DNA of 64,000 nucleotides from Ophiodon elongatus (lineage: Eukaryota > Chordata > Actinopteri > Perciformes > Hexagrammidae). Below, piece after piece: positions 1 to 17,000 of this stretch. The stretch covers positions 1 to 64,000 of the forward strand of contig JACSYO010002009.1 in NCBI GenBank assembly GCA_016806645.1, written 5' to 3'. The stretch's first letter is position 1; each line of letters starts with the position of its first letter. The notes under the pieces were generated by a model. It was given only the letters and a program-made list of their open reading frames with translations, had not been told where the DNA came from and made no database searches. A program made the position numbers and the translations under genes.

Positions 1-51
1 TATATATATACACATACATATATATATACATATATATATACATACATACAT

Positions 52-85
<34 letters not shown>

Positions 86-86
86 T
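1..86. repeat. TA/CA/TACA simple repeat at window edge
   Basis: Alternating TA, CATA and CA units from base 1 to about 86, in the intron following the last visible lifr-like exon (111-348). Confidence 0.9.
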
Positions 87-110
87 TAAACACACTCCAT
101 TTCCACATAC

Positions 111-5125
<5,015 letters not shown>

Positions 5126-5128
<3 letters not shown>

Positions 5129-5217
5129 GGTGGTCTACTGGCCGAGTTAGTTAGTCCCCTCCACTACAGCAACACCATGCTAGACATGCAGGAGGCCAGA
5201 CGCAGACGCAGGGTGCC
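5126..5217 (-). other. lifr-like: lifr-like first coding exon with 5' UTR and upstream splice acceptor
   Basis: Upstream of the ATG, the minus strand reads a pyrimidine-rich tract ending in CCCCACAG, so this exon begins at about 5217 with ~89 nt of 5' UTR. At least one noncoding exon must therefore lie further right. I could not place it. The GC-richer stretch around 10.3-11.0 kb is a possible location for the promoter, on composition only. Confidence 0.6.
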
Positions 5218-5684
5218 CTGTGGGGAAAGACAGAAGAAGAGAGGGGGGAAAAAAAACGTTTAAATAAAACTCCTGTCCTGAAGACCGTCAACGCTCAGGT
5301 TTTTTTTCTTTTTTCTTCTCCATATTATGAAAGTGGTGTTGAGGTGAGGCCAAACACAACGTCCTTATTCATGGACTATTCTGTCGCGGTCATTTCATTA
5401 AATGCCCCGAAGGTTTGGCTAGTTTGCTCGGGTCACTAATCGGTTTTCTGTGGAAGCGCTGCAATGATTCCCTGCCAACTCTAACCGTTGTACGAATGTC
5501 TGTCAGAGACTGAGGCACCGCTGCCAGGAAAAAAACAACAATCGGCACAAGAAAACACATCTCTCTGGCAGATGCTTTCGGGCCGGATGTGGAAACACAC
5601 AGGTCAGAGGATGTCGTCCATTCAAAGCGTGTCCATGTTCCTTATACAGCTCACCTGTACTAAATGTAGACTGTATGTCAGAAG

Positions 5685-6160
5685 TGGACGTAGTCACCGT
5701 GACCTCACCTATTGCTTTGTGGACTGCTAGTTGGAGGCTTCGAGTTTGGCCGTCGCCATTTGGTTTTATTGCAGCGAGTATTAATACAAGAGGGTGGAGC
5801 TAAGAACACTCTGTGAAAGGGTTCAAGTTGGAAGACGAAAACATGGACAACTTCCCGCCCGAACAACGACATGGCAGCGACCTGTCGATCACAAGGTAGC
5901 CACGCCCTAAAGCATGCACTGCTTTATGGTCCATTGTACTCTCAATGGACCATAATTTACTAAATGAACATCATGCTGTATTGACAAAGACTTGAAACTA
6001 GAGACCATAAACTCATGTTTACAATGTTTACTGAGGGAATAAATCAAGAGAGAAGTAGAGTCATTTTCTCATAGACTTCTATACAATCAGACTTCTTTTT
6101 GCAGCCACCCTGCTTGCCATTTGAAAGAATGAAAGTGTAAGGCACTTGTTGACAAAGTGT
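5685..6160. repeat. Dispersed teleost repeat (unclassified, ~470 bp)
   Basis: From about GTCACCGTGACCTCACC to GCAGCCACCCTGCTTGCCA. I recognise the middle (phrases such as AAACTCATGTTTACAATGTT and TTTTCTCATAGACTTCTATA) as a repeat very common in perciform fish genomes. The same 3' portion occurs in reverse orientation at about 63920-64000 here, which supports it internally. No coding capacity is visible. Boundaries are approximate and the class is not determined. Confidence 0.65.
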
Positions 6161-9100
6161 TTCAGATTGCCATACTGAAAAAGTAAAAGAATTAGGTTGA
6201 CCGCAAAAACATCCAGGGTGGGGAATGCAAGGTCAGGTCAATGTCTAACCTGCAGTCGATGTGACCGCTGTTCTCTCTACAAATAGAAAGACAAGATGCC
6301 GGATTACAGCACAAAATGAGACGTTGTAATAAAAGTGCCTCGGCCTCGACGAGCCCGCGTGTGAATGTTCGCCGTCTGCTACTTATCCGTTATTACTGTG
6401 TGTTTAACTGTGACCAAGAAGCTGCAGTGCAGTTTGTCTGGTTTCCCCCGAATACAGGCTGGGACAGGCTGGGACAGGCCTCAAGCAGCACGGTGGCTCA
6501 ATAAAACAATGCTCTCAAGTGCCGGCCAAGCCCATTACTTCCACAACATAACCTCAACGCAGAATACACACACCCAAACACATCAGCAAAGCCCATTTTT
6601 TGTTGTTGGTATAACTTAACAAAAGAGTCTCACCATCCCAAACCTGAAGTGTCTTTGGAAAACAAACCAGTCATTGGATAAATAATAATAAAAAAAAAAA
6701 AAGACAGTTTTTTTTGTTGCAGTGAGCAAAACAAGCTGCTACAGGTGGCAAATGCTCCCAGTGTACGGTGCAAAACAAAAATACGGGTTTCAGGCAAGCG
6801 AAAGCTTACATTATTGGAAAGGAGGACAGACAAACCATTTGTTTTTTTTTAAAGCCTGCTTATCAAACTAAATCGCTCAATGTTTCATTCCAAACCACCA
6901 GTTGTTTTTGGATCATTGTTATCAAGACCTTGGGGACCGACAGAACGCAGACACAGAGAGAAAATGCAAGGATCAAAACAAGAGGATGCTGGACATTCTA
7001 ACATGTGTAGGTCAGATAAAAAAAAAAAAAAAAGTATCCCAAGGAGCTTTTTGAAACCAAAAAAAAAGACCTAAAGCAAAAAACAACATTAGCAAAAATA
7101 AGTAACAACAGCTAAATGACCGAACACAGCCTGTTGTCGAAAGGAACATCTCGAGAATCATTTATGTGGTACATTATAGACTTTTTCTTTCCTGTTAGAC
7201 CATTTTGCAGCAGCGGGACTGAGGGAGGAGTTTCAAACCTGGAATGTGACTCTGCAGCCGGCTCCTAAAGTGGTTTCACATATGGTGTTAAGCGAGCCAA
7301 TGAAACCTAAATGCATGAACTCTAGTTGCCTGTTTTGAATGCACAATAATTGATTTTCCCTTTCGTGGTTTTTTTTTTTAATCCAGTGTAACAGCCGGCA
7401 GCCTGCTGCTGCTGCTATTAATACCATGTAAATACTGCAGAGCCTCTATCTAGCAACTTGGCTATTTCTGCAGCCAAAGAACACACGAAACAAGCCCTGC
7501 TCTTAGTGCCACTTCGTTACTTTGACGTGGGTATCAAGGACATTTTCTTTTTTTTTCTTCTGGTGTGTTGCTGGCTTCAAAAACCTCACCATCTGATGAA
7601 ATTCAGAGGCACGGCTCAACATAAATACAGCTGTGTTGAGTCAATGTTTCACACACTTGTGTTTCTGAACCAAAAGGTTTTTTCTGAGCCCGTTGCAGGT
7701 CTGGCGGGTCCCCACATGAAAAGAGTAGTCCTGGATTCTAACCATTTTCCCCAACTTCAGCACCAGACTGAAACATTTTACGAATCTCCAATATATCCTA
7801 ATACCATTTGAGCCCTGCAAAAAAAACAAAAAAAAAAACATAGTGCACTGATGGGAAGTGGGGGGAAAAAACGGCCACAGATTCTGGGAAATCTCACCAA
7901 GAAACTGATAGCTACAAATGGACACCAACACGTAAATCAATATTTCTCTGCTGGGCTCTGATCCTTGTCCTTGTAACGGTAATAAATGTGACCACACTAA
8001 AAAAAAACAAAAAATAACAACAACAAGGAGGGTGCTGTTACTTAAAAACCAAGCCCGGACCTCATTCGTATGCCTGCAGTCATTCTATTTTAAGAAAAGA
8101 AAAGACTCACCTAACAAACACGGCCTCGCTCCACACTATACTTTGCCACTGTTCCGTTTGACCATTCAGCTGCGCGGGGCAGCCTTTCGCAGTAAGCCAT
8201 GGAAAATGTCCAAGTGTGCACACCAAATATACTGCACACGGCTGACCGCCCTGTGATGCAATCCTTTCTTAGAACTCGAATTTGCTCAGTGCGAAAGGCC
8301 TCATTTGTCCCCGCTGCTTCCACAGTAGCTAAACTGGTCGTCAAATACTGAACAATCTCAGTCAGGATGTGTGACACACACACACAGTCCAATATTTAGT
8401 CGGGGGGGTTGGTGCAAGTCAGAAAATATTCACAGTTACTGGCGTGCTCCAATATGGTGCATGTTTGCTTTGCCCTGGAACTAATGGTTAATTAATCTAT
8501 TGGTATTTGGTATTTTTCAGAAAGTAAAAGTCACTTATTAATGTTTAGTCAACCTATTACTTGATCAAACATTAGTTTCAGTCTAAAATACATCCTGAAG
8601 TTAAGTATAAAGTGGAATGTTATCCCCGCTGGAGCCAAAACCAGGACAAAAGTTTTAAAAAAAAGAATTGGGAGCCGCAGCCAAAGTTACTTCGAATTAC
8701 ATCAGCTTTTCATACGCACTTTGCCCCAGGGCAGCAGTAGAGATTTTTTTTTATCTTTACACAACAAACAGCCACCAACCTTTCAGTATCTTACTATCAC
8801 AACCACATTTAGTTTTTTTAATTAAGAACAAAAGCAGTTTATATACTGTTTTCTTTACTAAAACTGTGCGGGGTGGCAGCTGAGGCTAAACTCGGGGGGC
8901 AAACCTGTGTTTGTACGTTCTCGGCCTACACTGAGCGCCGCTGTCATTACGCTGTCATTACGCTGTCATAAGATGACCACCGCGGCCAAAGAAATAAGCT
9001 CACAGTGGCTCTAGTGTGCTGCAGAACTGTGGTGACATTTTGAAACATGAGCTAAAGTGGCCGCTAATTATGTTTGACCCTCGAATGGGAAGAGAGCGAA

Positions 9101-9386
9101 GACCGGATGCAAGCGAGATGAAGTGAAAGGCGGAGAGTTAACAGACGAGTGTGCTCTGACCTCAGTGGAAAGGGGACATTCAGTCCTGTGTGTGTGCTTT
9201 TGGACCGCAACCAGACAACATTTCCTTCCTTCCTTCCTTCCCTCCCTTTCCCTCTAATCCTTGATGAATGTAAATCTTGGAAGCAACAGGAAGTGAGTAA
9301 AAAGAGAAATAATTAAAAGTCACTTGTGAAATACACCATATGCTTTTAGATTTTTTTGCTTCTAAATTAGTCAGTCAGTCAGTCAG

Positions 9387-9388
<2 letters not shown>

Positions 9389-9480
<92 letters not shown>
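9389..9480. repeat. (CA)n microsatellite
   Basis: About 45 CA units, preceded by five copies of AGTC (CAGTCAGTCAGTCAGTC). Confidence 0.95.
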
Positions 9481-9484
<4 letters not shown>

Positions 9485-11405
9485 AGGAGGAGTAGGCGCC
9501 TTCTACTCACGGTTTGTTCTGACTAATGTTCAGGGTTCCATGCATTGAGTAATACTGAGATGACGTTTATAGCATGAAAACGTACTACCTGTTTTTTTTA
9601 CAATTTTTCTTGGACTGAGGCAGATTTAAAAACCTGGTAAAAGGAGACAACACAAACAGCTGTTGTCCCTTATTGCTGAAGAACCTGACTGGTAACACCT
9701 GTTTAGGAATGATTGCTAAGACACCGTAACTGTCTCCTTTAAATTATTACTTTTCTGTATTTAAAAAAAAAACTGTTACAGTTCTAAAAAGGCCTCATGA
9801 AAACATATAACAATTATTATGCAGTATTACCTGTAAAGATAGCCAACTATTGAGTACGGTATGTTAAATGATGTAATCTTTTTATTTATTTTTGTTATCA
9901 TTTCCCCAGCCAGTTTTCAGAACACACTGTATGTTTACAACTAGAACAAACAGCTCGTCTTCTGTACACGACATAGTGTACCATGGGCCTCATCTTTTTG
10001 AGACCAAGAGAGAGCAAACAGCCCATGATCCATTCAGGAGCATTACAATTATTTTAAAAAAATATTGAAGATTAGTTGATCTGAACAAAACAACCATTAT
10101 GACGAAACCACATTGTCATAGTGTCATATTACAACTTTGGGGTCCCACCTGGCGTTACACAAGAATAATAATAATAGACGTGTCTGCTCACTCAGCTGTT
10201 TATATGTGATAGCTATTATTTCTTTATTTCTAGTTCTGATTCTGCTCCTCCAGAAAGAGGAATAGAGCAGCTCATACAGCAGGTATCCCGACCTGCATCC
10301 TCACAAGCGGTCTGCATCATTAGCATTAGCAGCGTGATGGTTCCGTCCCCGACAGCGTCTCTTCGTAAACAACCGACACACGGTGTAACACTCAGTCAGC
10401 CTCTTCTCAACAACATTCATCTTCACAAGGGAGACAGCGTACTCCAATGGGGACGGACTGGGTTAAATGTAATTACAATAATAATGATTAAATTCCCTCG
10501 ACAGCCAGCACGCCACCACACGCAGAAGAGGCCACTGATGTTTGGAAAAACAGGGCTAACGTTAGCTCCGGGGTCCTGGGAGCGGACCTCTAGGTAAAAG
10601 TTCACAAACAACAACAACATTACCTCAGGTAGGAAGTCCTTTTCAGTGCTGTTGATTATGTCGACTAAATATAAATGTATCCAATATTGAAGTTGTTAAC
10701 CCCTGCCCCGTGCTGTCTCCGCGCTGTGTAGTAAAACCTCTGAGTCAAACCTTTCCCAGTGAATCCAGAGGAGGAGGAGGTCGGGATTACTGGAATAGAG
10801 CTAACAGGCCTTTGATTGACACCTGTCCTGACCAATGGGCTTCCACTATACGAGTTTTTTTTCACAGGGGAGAGGGCGTTGTCGTGCTGCGTTAAAGTCG
10901 AACCGGAAAAACGAGTTGTTCAATAAAGCATCCCGACATCGATCCAAACTTCTTCTCAGGACTCCGCTGGAGCCGGTTTCACCGATTGTGTGGCTTCCGA
11001 TGCCAGAGACGTTAACTAGAGTGGTATGAAAGTAAACGAAGGGATGCTTATTTCTAATACAACGACCCCCTGTAACTATTTCTAACATGTGATGTACACG
11101 TTTCTATGCCGTAACACGTTACATCTAAATGCACCTCTTGACCAATTGATTGCGATGCTTAATAAACTATACAACCTTGACGAACTTGACCCAAAGAATT
11201 CAGCCAAATAAATACGGAATTTACAATCAGGGCTTAGTGACATGGTTCAAATCCTTATTACAATATTAATACTGATGTTAAAAGTGACGTACTACGTTCC
11301 ACTTTTATAATGTAGGCCTATATAAAACCCAAACTCCCTTTTTCTTTTGTTTGTTATTGTTTAGTGATAGTTCCCCCCATGTATTAATCTAGACAACACA
11401 TAAAC

Positions 11406-11480
11406 TAAGATAAGCCTTTATGGATCCCCTGGGCGGAAATTCACATGTCACAGCAGCATAAGAACAGACTGAGACTAATA
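11406..11480 (-). repeat. Probable LINE 3'-tail fragment
   Basis: The stretch AAGATAAGCCTTTATGGATCCCCTGG... resembles the reverse complement of LINE 3' ends common in fish (GATAAG tail, then TTTAT and a GGGG/AAATTC motif). Short and diverged; the family is not determined. Confidence 0.4.
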
Positions 11481-12079
11481 ATTGTTTATAATAAAAGACA
11501 ATACATTGAATGATAAATAACGAAATTAATTTTTAAAAGCACTATATATTACTATATATACTACAGTAGATTACAATATTTTGCATGCATTGTGCAAATA
11601 TATATGCAAATATGCATGTGCAGAAATAATATAGAATAACAATACCATATCATCATATGATCCTGAAAGCTGATCAAAGGTCATATAAGTCAGCGTTCGA
11701 TAATCAGGGTTAAAGTTGTATCAATAGCACATACCAAGTATCTTTTTTTCGTTCTTGGGATACTATATATCTCCATCAAATTAATTCTAAATAATGTCTA
11801 TACTGTTTGAATGAATTATGGATTCATTTAACATAGGCAAAATATTGTACACTTTATTGTCATCCATAAATACATTGATATGATTTTTTAACACAGCATA
11901 TTGAGCATTCGCTCTGCCTTCACTTTTCCGATATTGTCACACAAAACTAAAACTATCGTTTCACAAGATTTTCCACTCAAAGACATCTACGACATCGTGG
12001 AAGTCCCTCGTGCCTCCTCTGTTCCATTAGGGGGCAGCAGTGCTCCAGGTGAAGTCACATGGAACACACGAAGAAGAGA

Positions 12080-12225
12080 TGTGGGCGGGGCTTCACTGAC
12101 GCAGCAGCGCCACTTTTGAGCGCTCGTCCGCATCGTCAACAACAACAACAGAAGTTATCAAACTGTAGCGAGGACCTCCGAGAGAACCGAACCGCGGCGA
12201 CACAGCCTCCAGCCGCACGTGGGAG
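12080..12225 (+). promoter_or_regulatory. cep78: cep78 promoter region and noncoding exon 1
   Basis: A GC box (GGGCGGGG, 12083-12090) precedes a CpG-rich stretch that ends at an exon-like donor, GGGAG|GTAGAA, at 12225/12226. It matches an acceptor at 12784 (CCCCTAG) just before the start codon. An E-box, CACGTG, sits at 12216-12221 near the exon end. No clear TATA box. The exact transcription start is inferred. Confidence 0.55.
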
Positions 12226-12791
12226 GTAGAATGACTCGTTTCAGTTGTTGTTTGATAACATAATAAAGCACAGTGATAAACATGGCCGTGTTCAGCTCTG
12301 GGGTCTGCAGCTCTCCCTCAAGACCGACGGTTGCTCGGAGCCCAGCTTGCTGACGCCACCGGTTAAGCTCCCGCTGACGGCGAGCTACACGGTGCCTTTT
12401 ATACTTCGTTTCTAATGAATGAACGAGCCGACCAAATTAATTCGAGCTTGTAAATGACTGTAAAGGTTTAACGTGGAGATACGCTGTGACACGTGACCCG
12501 TTATCTTTAACCTAAGCTGTGAAGGAAAGGCTCGTAGGTTGACCACATAGTGACAGGAGAGGCGTTATAGGCTTACTGTTTGTTTATAGCAGTCAAACAT
12601 ATGTGCCCCTAGTTGTCTCTGTCATTGTAGGCAACACCTATCAAACTGTGTTACCCTATCTGTATAATGGGAACACCATCTTTGGTAACCGATATCAAAA
12701 TGTTTGATATGACATTGAATTATTCTGACATATGAGAAGTTTGCTTAATAGCTTTTAAAAAAACAAAACATTACTGTCCCCTAGGTCAAAG

Positions 12792-14027
12792 ATGGTTCAA
12801 GATAGTGCTCACAGTCGGCGGCGGGGTGCCCAGGACTTCATGGAATGCTATGACTTTGCCTGTGCCAGACAGGAGTCGGTCCCTCTGCCGGCTGTTAAGA
12901 TGAACCTCGACAAAGGGATGCTGGACTTCAATGGAGACAGGGTCAAACTCCCGGACTGGCCACCCATCCTCAGCTCCATCTGCATCAACAAACACCTGCA
13001 CCACATTGCAATAAGTAGCACATACCAAGCTAGTCTGGCTTCTGGAGACACAGGTAAGGCCAAAAAAAAAAACTGATACGAAAAGTGTAAATATATATAT
13101 ATATATATATATATATCACTCATGTTATTGATAAGTAAAGGATGAGTTATTAGAAAGTTCAACCTTGAAACTGAAATAATTTACCAATTTTGCATGTAAA
13201 ACATTAATCACATCACCACCAATTTCAGATAGAAGGTACTATAAGTCTAGCTTCAGGAGGAGGATCCCAGCCATTCGCTCTAAGGACATGACATTTAAGT
13301 TGTGCAAGGCCCTGAGAGAGTGTCTGACTGTATCTTCCAACCTCAAGACTCTGCAGCTCAATGGACTTCCACTGAGAGAGAGGGACCTCATTACCTTGAC
13401 AAAGGTAAAACAAAATAAAAAATGTAAAAGCTTGAGAATGTAATTTGCAGTGTAAACCGTGACGTTTGAACCATTTTATTGTTATTTGTTTCATTATTTA
13501 GAGAGACGGGCACATAATCATAACCTCATTAACACTTTTCTTATCACTCTAATACTGGGGTGGATATTTCTGTGAAATTGGGTAAAAACTAAAATCAAAT
13601 GTTTTTTGTTTCAGGGTTTTTCAAAAAGTGTTTCCTTGGAAAACCTATCTCTGGCTAACTGCCCAATCTCCGATGATGGCTTAGAGGGTATGTATATTCA
13701 CAGTGTTGAAAGCTTTCAAAGGATTGTACTGTATGTAACTTCCCTTTTCCATATGTTTCAGTCATCTGCCAAAGTGTGAAGTATTCTACGAGCATCAGGA
13801 CGGTAGATTTTACAGGATGCAATCTCACGTGGAGAGGGGCAGAGCATATGGCCAACATCATCAAGGTGTGATATGTCATTTTTAAGACTTTACCAACCAT
13901 TATATTTTAATGCGTTTTGGACTATCTACTGTGGTAAATTAATATATTTATTTAATTTACCACAGACCCTTAACGTTTTTTAAAATGACCTGTATTATTA
14001 AATATATGATAATAATAATAATAAAAA

Positions 14028-14083
<56 letters not shown>

Positions 14084-17000
14084 CATACAAGGGTCTGTGG
14101 TAAATTAAATAAATAAGAATTATTTTTTTTATTCTCAGCATCAGGGAATGCAGAGGCATGGTACTGCATGGGCCGAGTCTCTGAGGTATCGAAAGCCCCA
14201 GTTTGAGGGAATGGCAGGTCTCCGCCGTGTCACCCTGAACTGTAATACTTTGATTGGGGACCGGGGTGCTGCTGCTCTAGCGCATGAAATGGCAGAGGAC
14301 CTGTGGGTTAAAGGTCAGTTGGTGTTTGGGGGATTGAAAGAAATGCAACGAGACAAAGAGAAGTATGTTGTTGTGGGGTTTTTTGTTGCTGTTCTCCTCG
14401 TTTGTATGAATTTTTCTCAGGTTTTCCATCTCTGTTTTGTGGTTCGTTGAGCAGCTTTGGACCTACAGAGGTGCGGTCTGTCCAACGAAGGAGCTCGTCG
14501 TCTGCTGGAAGCCTTGAAAACGAATACTGCTCTTTGTGTACTGGATATTCGCAGTAACCCTTTAATTGGTAAGAAGCTGCCTCAAGTTCAAAAAATGTTC
14601 TACATTTTTTCACACTGCGTAGAACGTCTGCCAATATGATGAATTATTGGTACATTGTTTGCTCCACACAGCACTTTTGTAACTGGGTGTAATAAACATT
14701 GTAGCCTCTAGGCGCAGCTAGCGCACTGTTAGATTTAGACTTTGCTGCGTGTCCCAATTCCATACTAATTCTAACCCAGTTTCTAAAGTACTGTTTTCAT
14801 ATGGCTATAATTGCTCGATAACACTGTAATTACTTTAATACTGTAATTGTACAGACCCGTATCTGAAAACCCCAAAAATGTGAATCTCTGAGAAAGTATT
14901 TAGTTTTTTTCTTTACAGACAAGGTCCTAATTAAAACCGTCCTAGAGAGAGTACTGATGAATGCTGAGGGACAGTCACCAGAGGTGAGAGTCTTGAGCTA
15001 ATGCCATCATTCGGAGTCTAAATGAGTGAAGGGTGTACTTGCATGATGATGACAAAGTTGTGTCTTCCTCATGTTGTACAGCAGTACTGCTGGATCAAGC
15101 CTGCAGCCTCGGAGCCACAGAAAGCTCCTGGTCCAAAGAGGCGAGTACTACCCGGCACAGTCAGAGGAAAGACTACATTTAGGATAGGTATGAGTATACA
15201 TCTTTATCCTGTTTCTCACAATGTTACATTATAGGCACCTGTCCGTGATTTCAAACAGACAGGCAAAACATATTGTATTTGTGATGGTGGCCACACAATC
15301 ATCCCATAGACGTATATCTTTTTTCTTTTTTGTTAACATTGGGAAAGGTTTTACTCCAGCTCTTCACCAGGCTCATAACATATCTAATATTGTGGCTGTA
15401 AGTGTTTATAAAGGTTTATTTTCCCACATTGACCTAAACTGTCTAAGTTGCTAACTTTAGACAATTTCATGATTGTTTCTTTTTTCTCTCTCTCTCTCGC
15501 TCTCGTTCTGGTGCAGCCGCTCGTAAAGGAACATCTCCTTCAGGCGATGCTCAGACACAGAAGCCCTATTCCCGCTCCGGGTATGTGCCATGGCGTGCTG
15601 CTGCACGAGCTGGACGTCAGAGGTGAGGAGCTGCTGTCAAACCCGTTATGTATTCCGTTTATACATGTATCCCGTCATATTTACTAATTCCAAAACAGCT
15701 TTTTTGGCGGCATTTACGAGACATGTCTCCTCAAGCAATCCAGAATAGAACACAATGTAAATTTGATGTTGCACAACTACACCTCCTTCTATTTAAAAAG
15801 CTCTCGTCAGGTGTCACTCAGTGAATCAAAGACTAATATTACGTTGATGGGCGGCCTTTGTTGCAGAGGTCTGCCTCCTGGAGATTGCGTGATGGATCAG
15901 AGCTTTCAGGTGGGTTTTCTCGTGTTTACGGACAGTGTGTTACTGTAGAACTGAATGAACGCATTGTGTAATGGATCAGAACCCTGTCAAGTGTAGTCAA
16001 ACTGTATTTCCGCCATCTGTTGAAATGCATGGTTTTCATTAGGGTGCAGCTACCGTGAAGGTCACGGTGGAGTCGGATTCGGAGGGAGAGGAGGACGGGG
16101 AAGGCGACGAAGAAGAAGAAGTGGTGGTGGAAGTGGAGCGGGGACCACCTTCTCTTGGCCTCCAGGACAGGATCACCGAGCGGAAGTTTGAACATATGCG
16201 GGTAAGTCGCGTCATCGTCACTGTACGGTTCGTGTCCAGAGAAAAAGCGTAGCTTTAGGACTTGCAGTGTATTTGTGACTGTGTGTGATCGCCTGCAGAT
16301 GGAGCTAAAAGAGTGTCGCCTGAGGCTGGCAGAGGAGCGCAGGGCCAGACTGAAAGCTGAGTCGAGGCTCATGGAGGTGATGATCGTTTCAAAGATACTA
16401 ACGTATGATTTCTGTCCGTTATTTCCTTTTTCTTCCGTTTTCCTCCACTGCAACGTTTTCGTGCACCTGAGCCACCAGTTTATTGTCATCGCCGTAGTTT
16501 GACAGATCTTGTCAGAACCAAACACTAACTAGCTGGAGGGTCGGTCAGCTGAAGTGGGTTCTGGGTATTCGTGTCCATTTTAACTCTCAGTGCCGTGTTA
16601 TGTTCATGTGAATGGTTTCATGACGAGAGAAACGATAGACTGGCTTCACGACGCCCTTTTATTCTGTCTTTTTGTGTCGTTTCTGTTCAGTATGAGTTGG
16701 AGAATGCCCGTCTCCGTGACAACAACCTCTCCCTGACGGAGGCGCTTGCAGCCACCGGCTCTGCATCAGCAGCGCCCGCTCTCAGTGCTCTTGAAGATGA
16801 AGCGGTCCTCGAGAGCATTGAGAGTTCGTTTACCAAGTTCCACGCTTTCCTGGATCTCCTCAAGGATGCTGGGTGTGTTTTCTTAGAACTGCCCAGAACA
16901 ACATTTCTCCTTTTGACCTTTAACTGTCCCAGTTTGGTTCTGGGTTGAGGTGGATTAAAGAATGTCTTTGTTTGAATATACAATTTTCAGTTTCATTATG

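Larger units (their letters stand above)
5218..12080. other. Interval between the lifr-like first coding exon and cep78; no coding exon seen
   Basis: No convincing exon in either strand. It holds the dispersed repeat at 5.69-6.16 kb, poly-A/T tracts, a (CA)n run at 9.39-9.48 kb, a LINE-tail-like fragment near 11.41-11.48 kb and AT-rich DNA at 11.5-11.9 kb. The noncoding 5' exon(s) and promoter of the minus-strand receptor gene must lie in it, because the first coding exon starts at a splice acceptor. Confidence 0.6.

Noticed and set aside
15926..16525. 199-aa open frame antisense to cep78
   Set aside because: It is a shadow of the acidic and coiled-coil exons (16043-16201, 16299-16376) on the other strand; no start context or homology.
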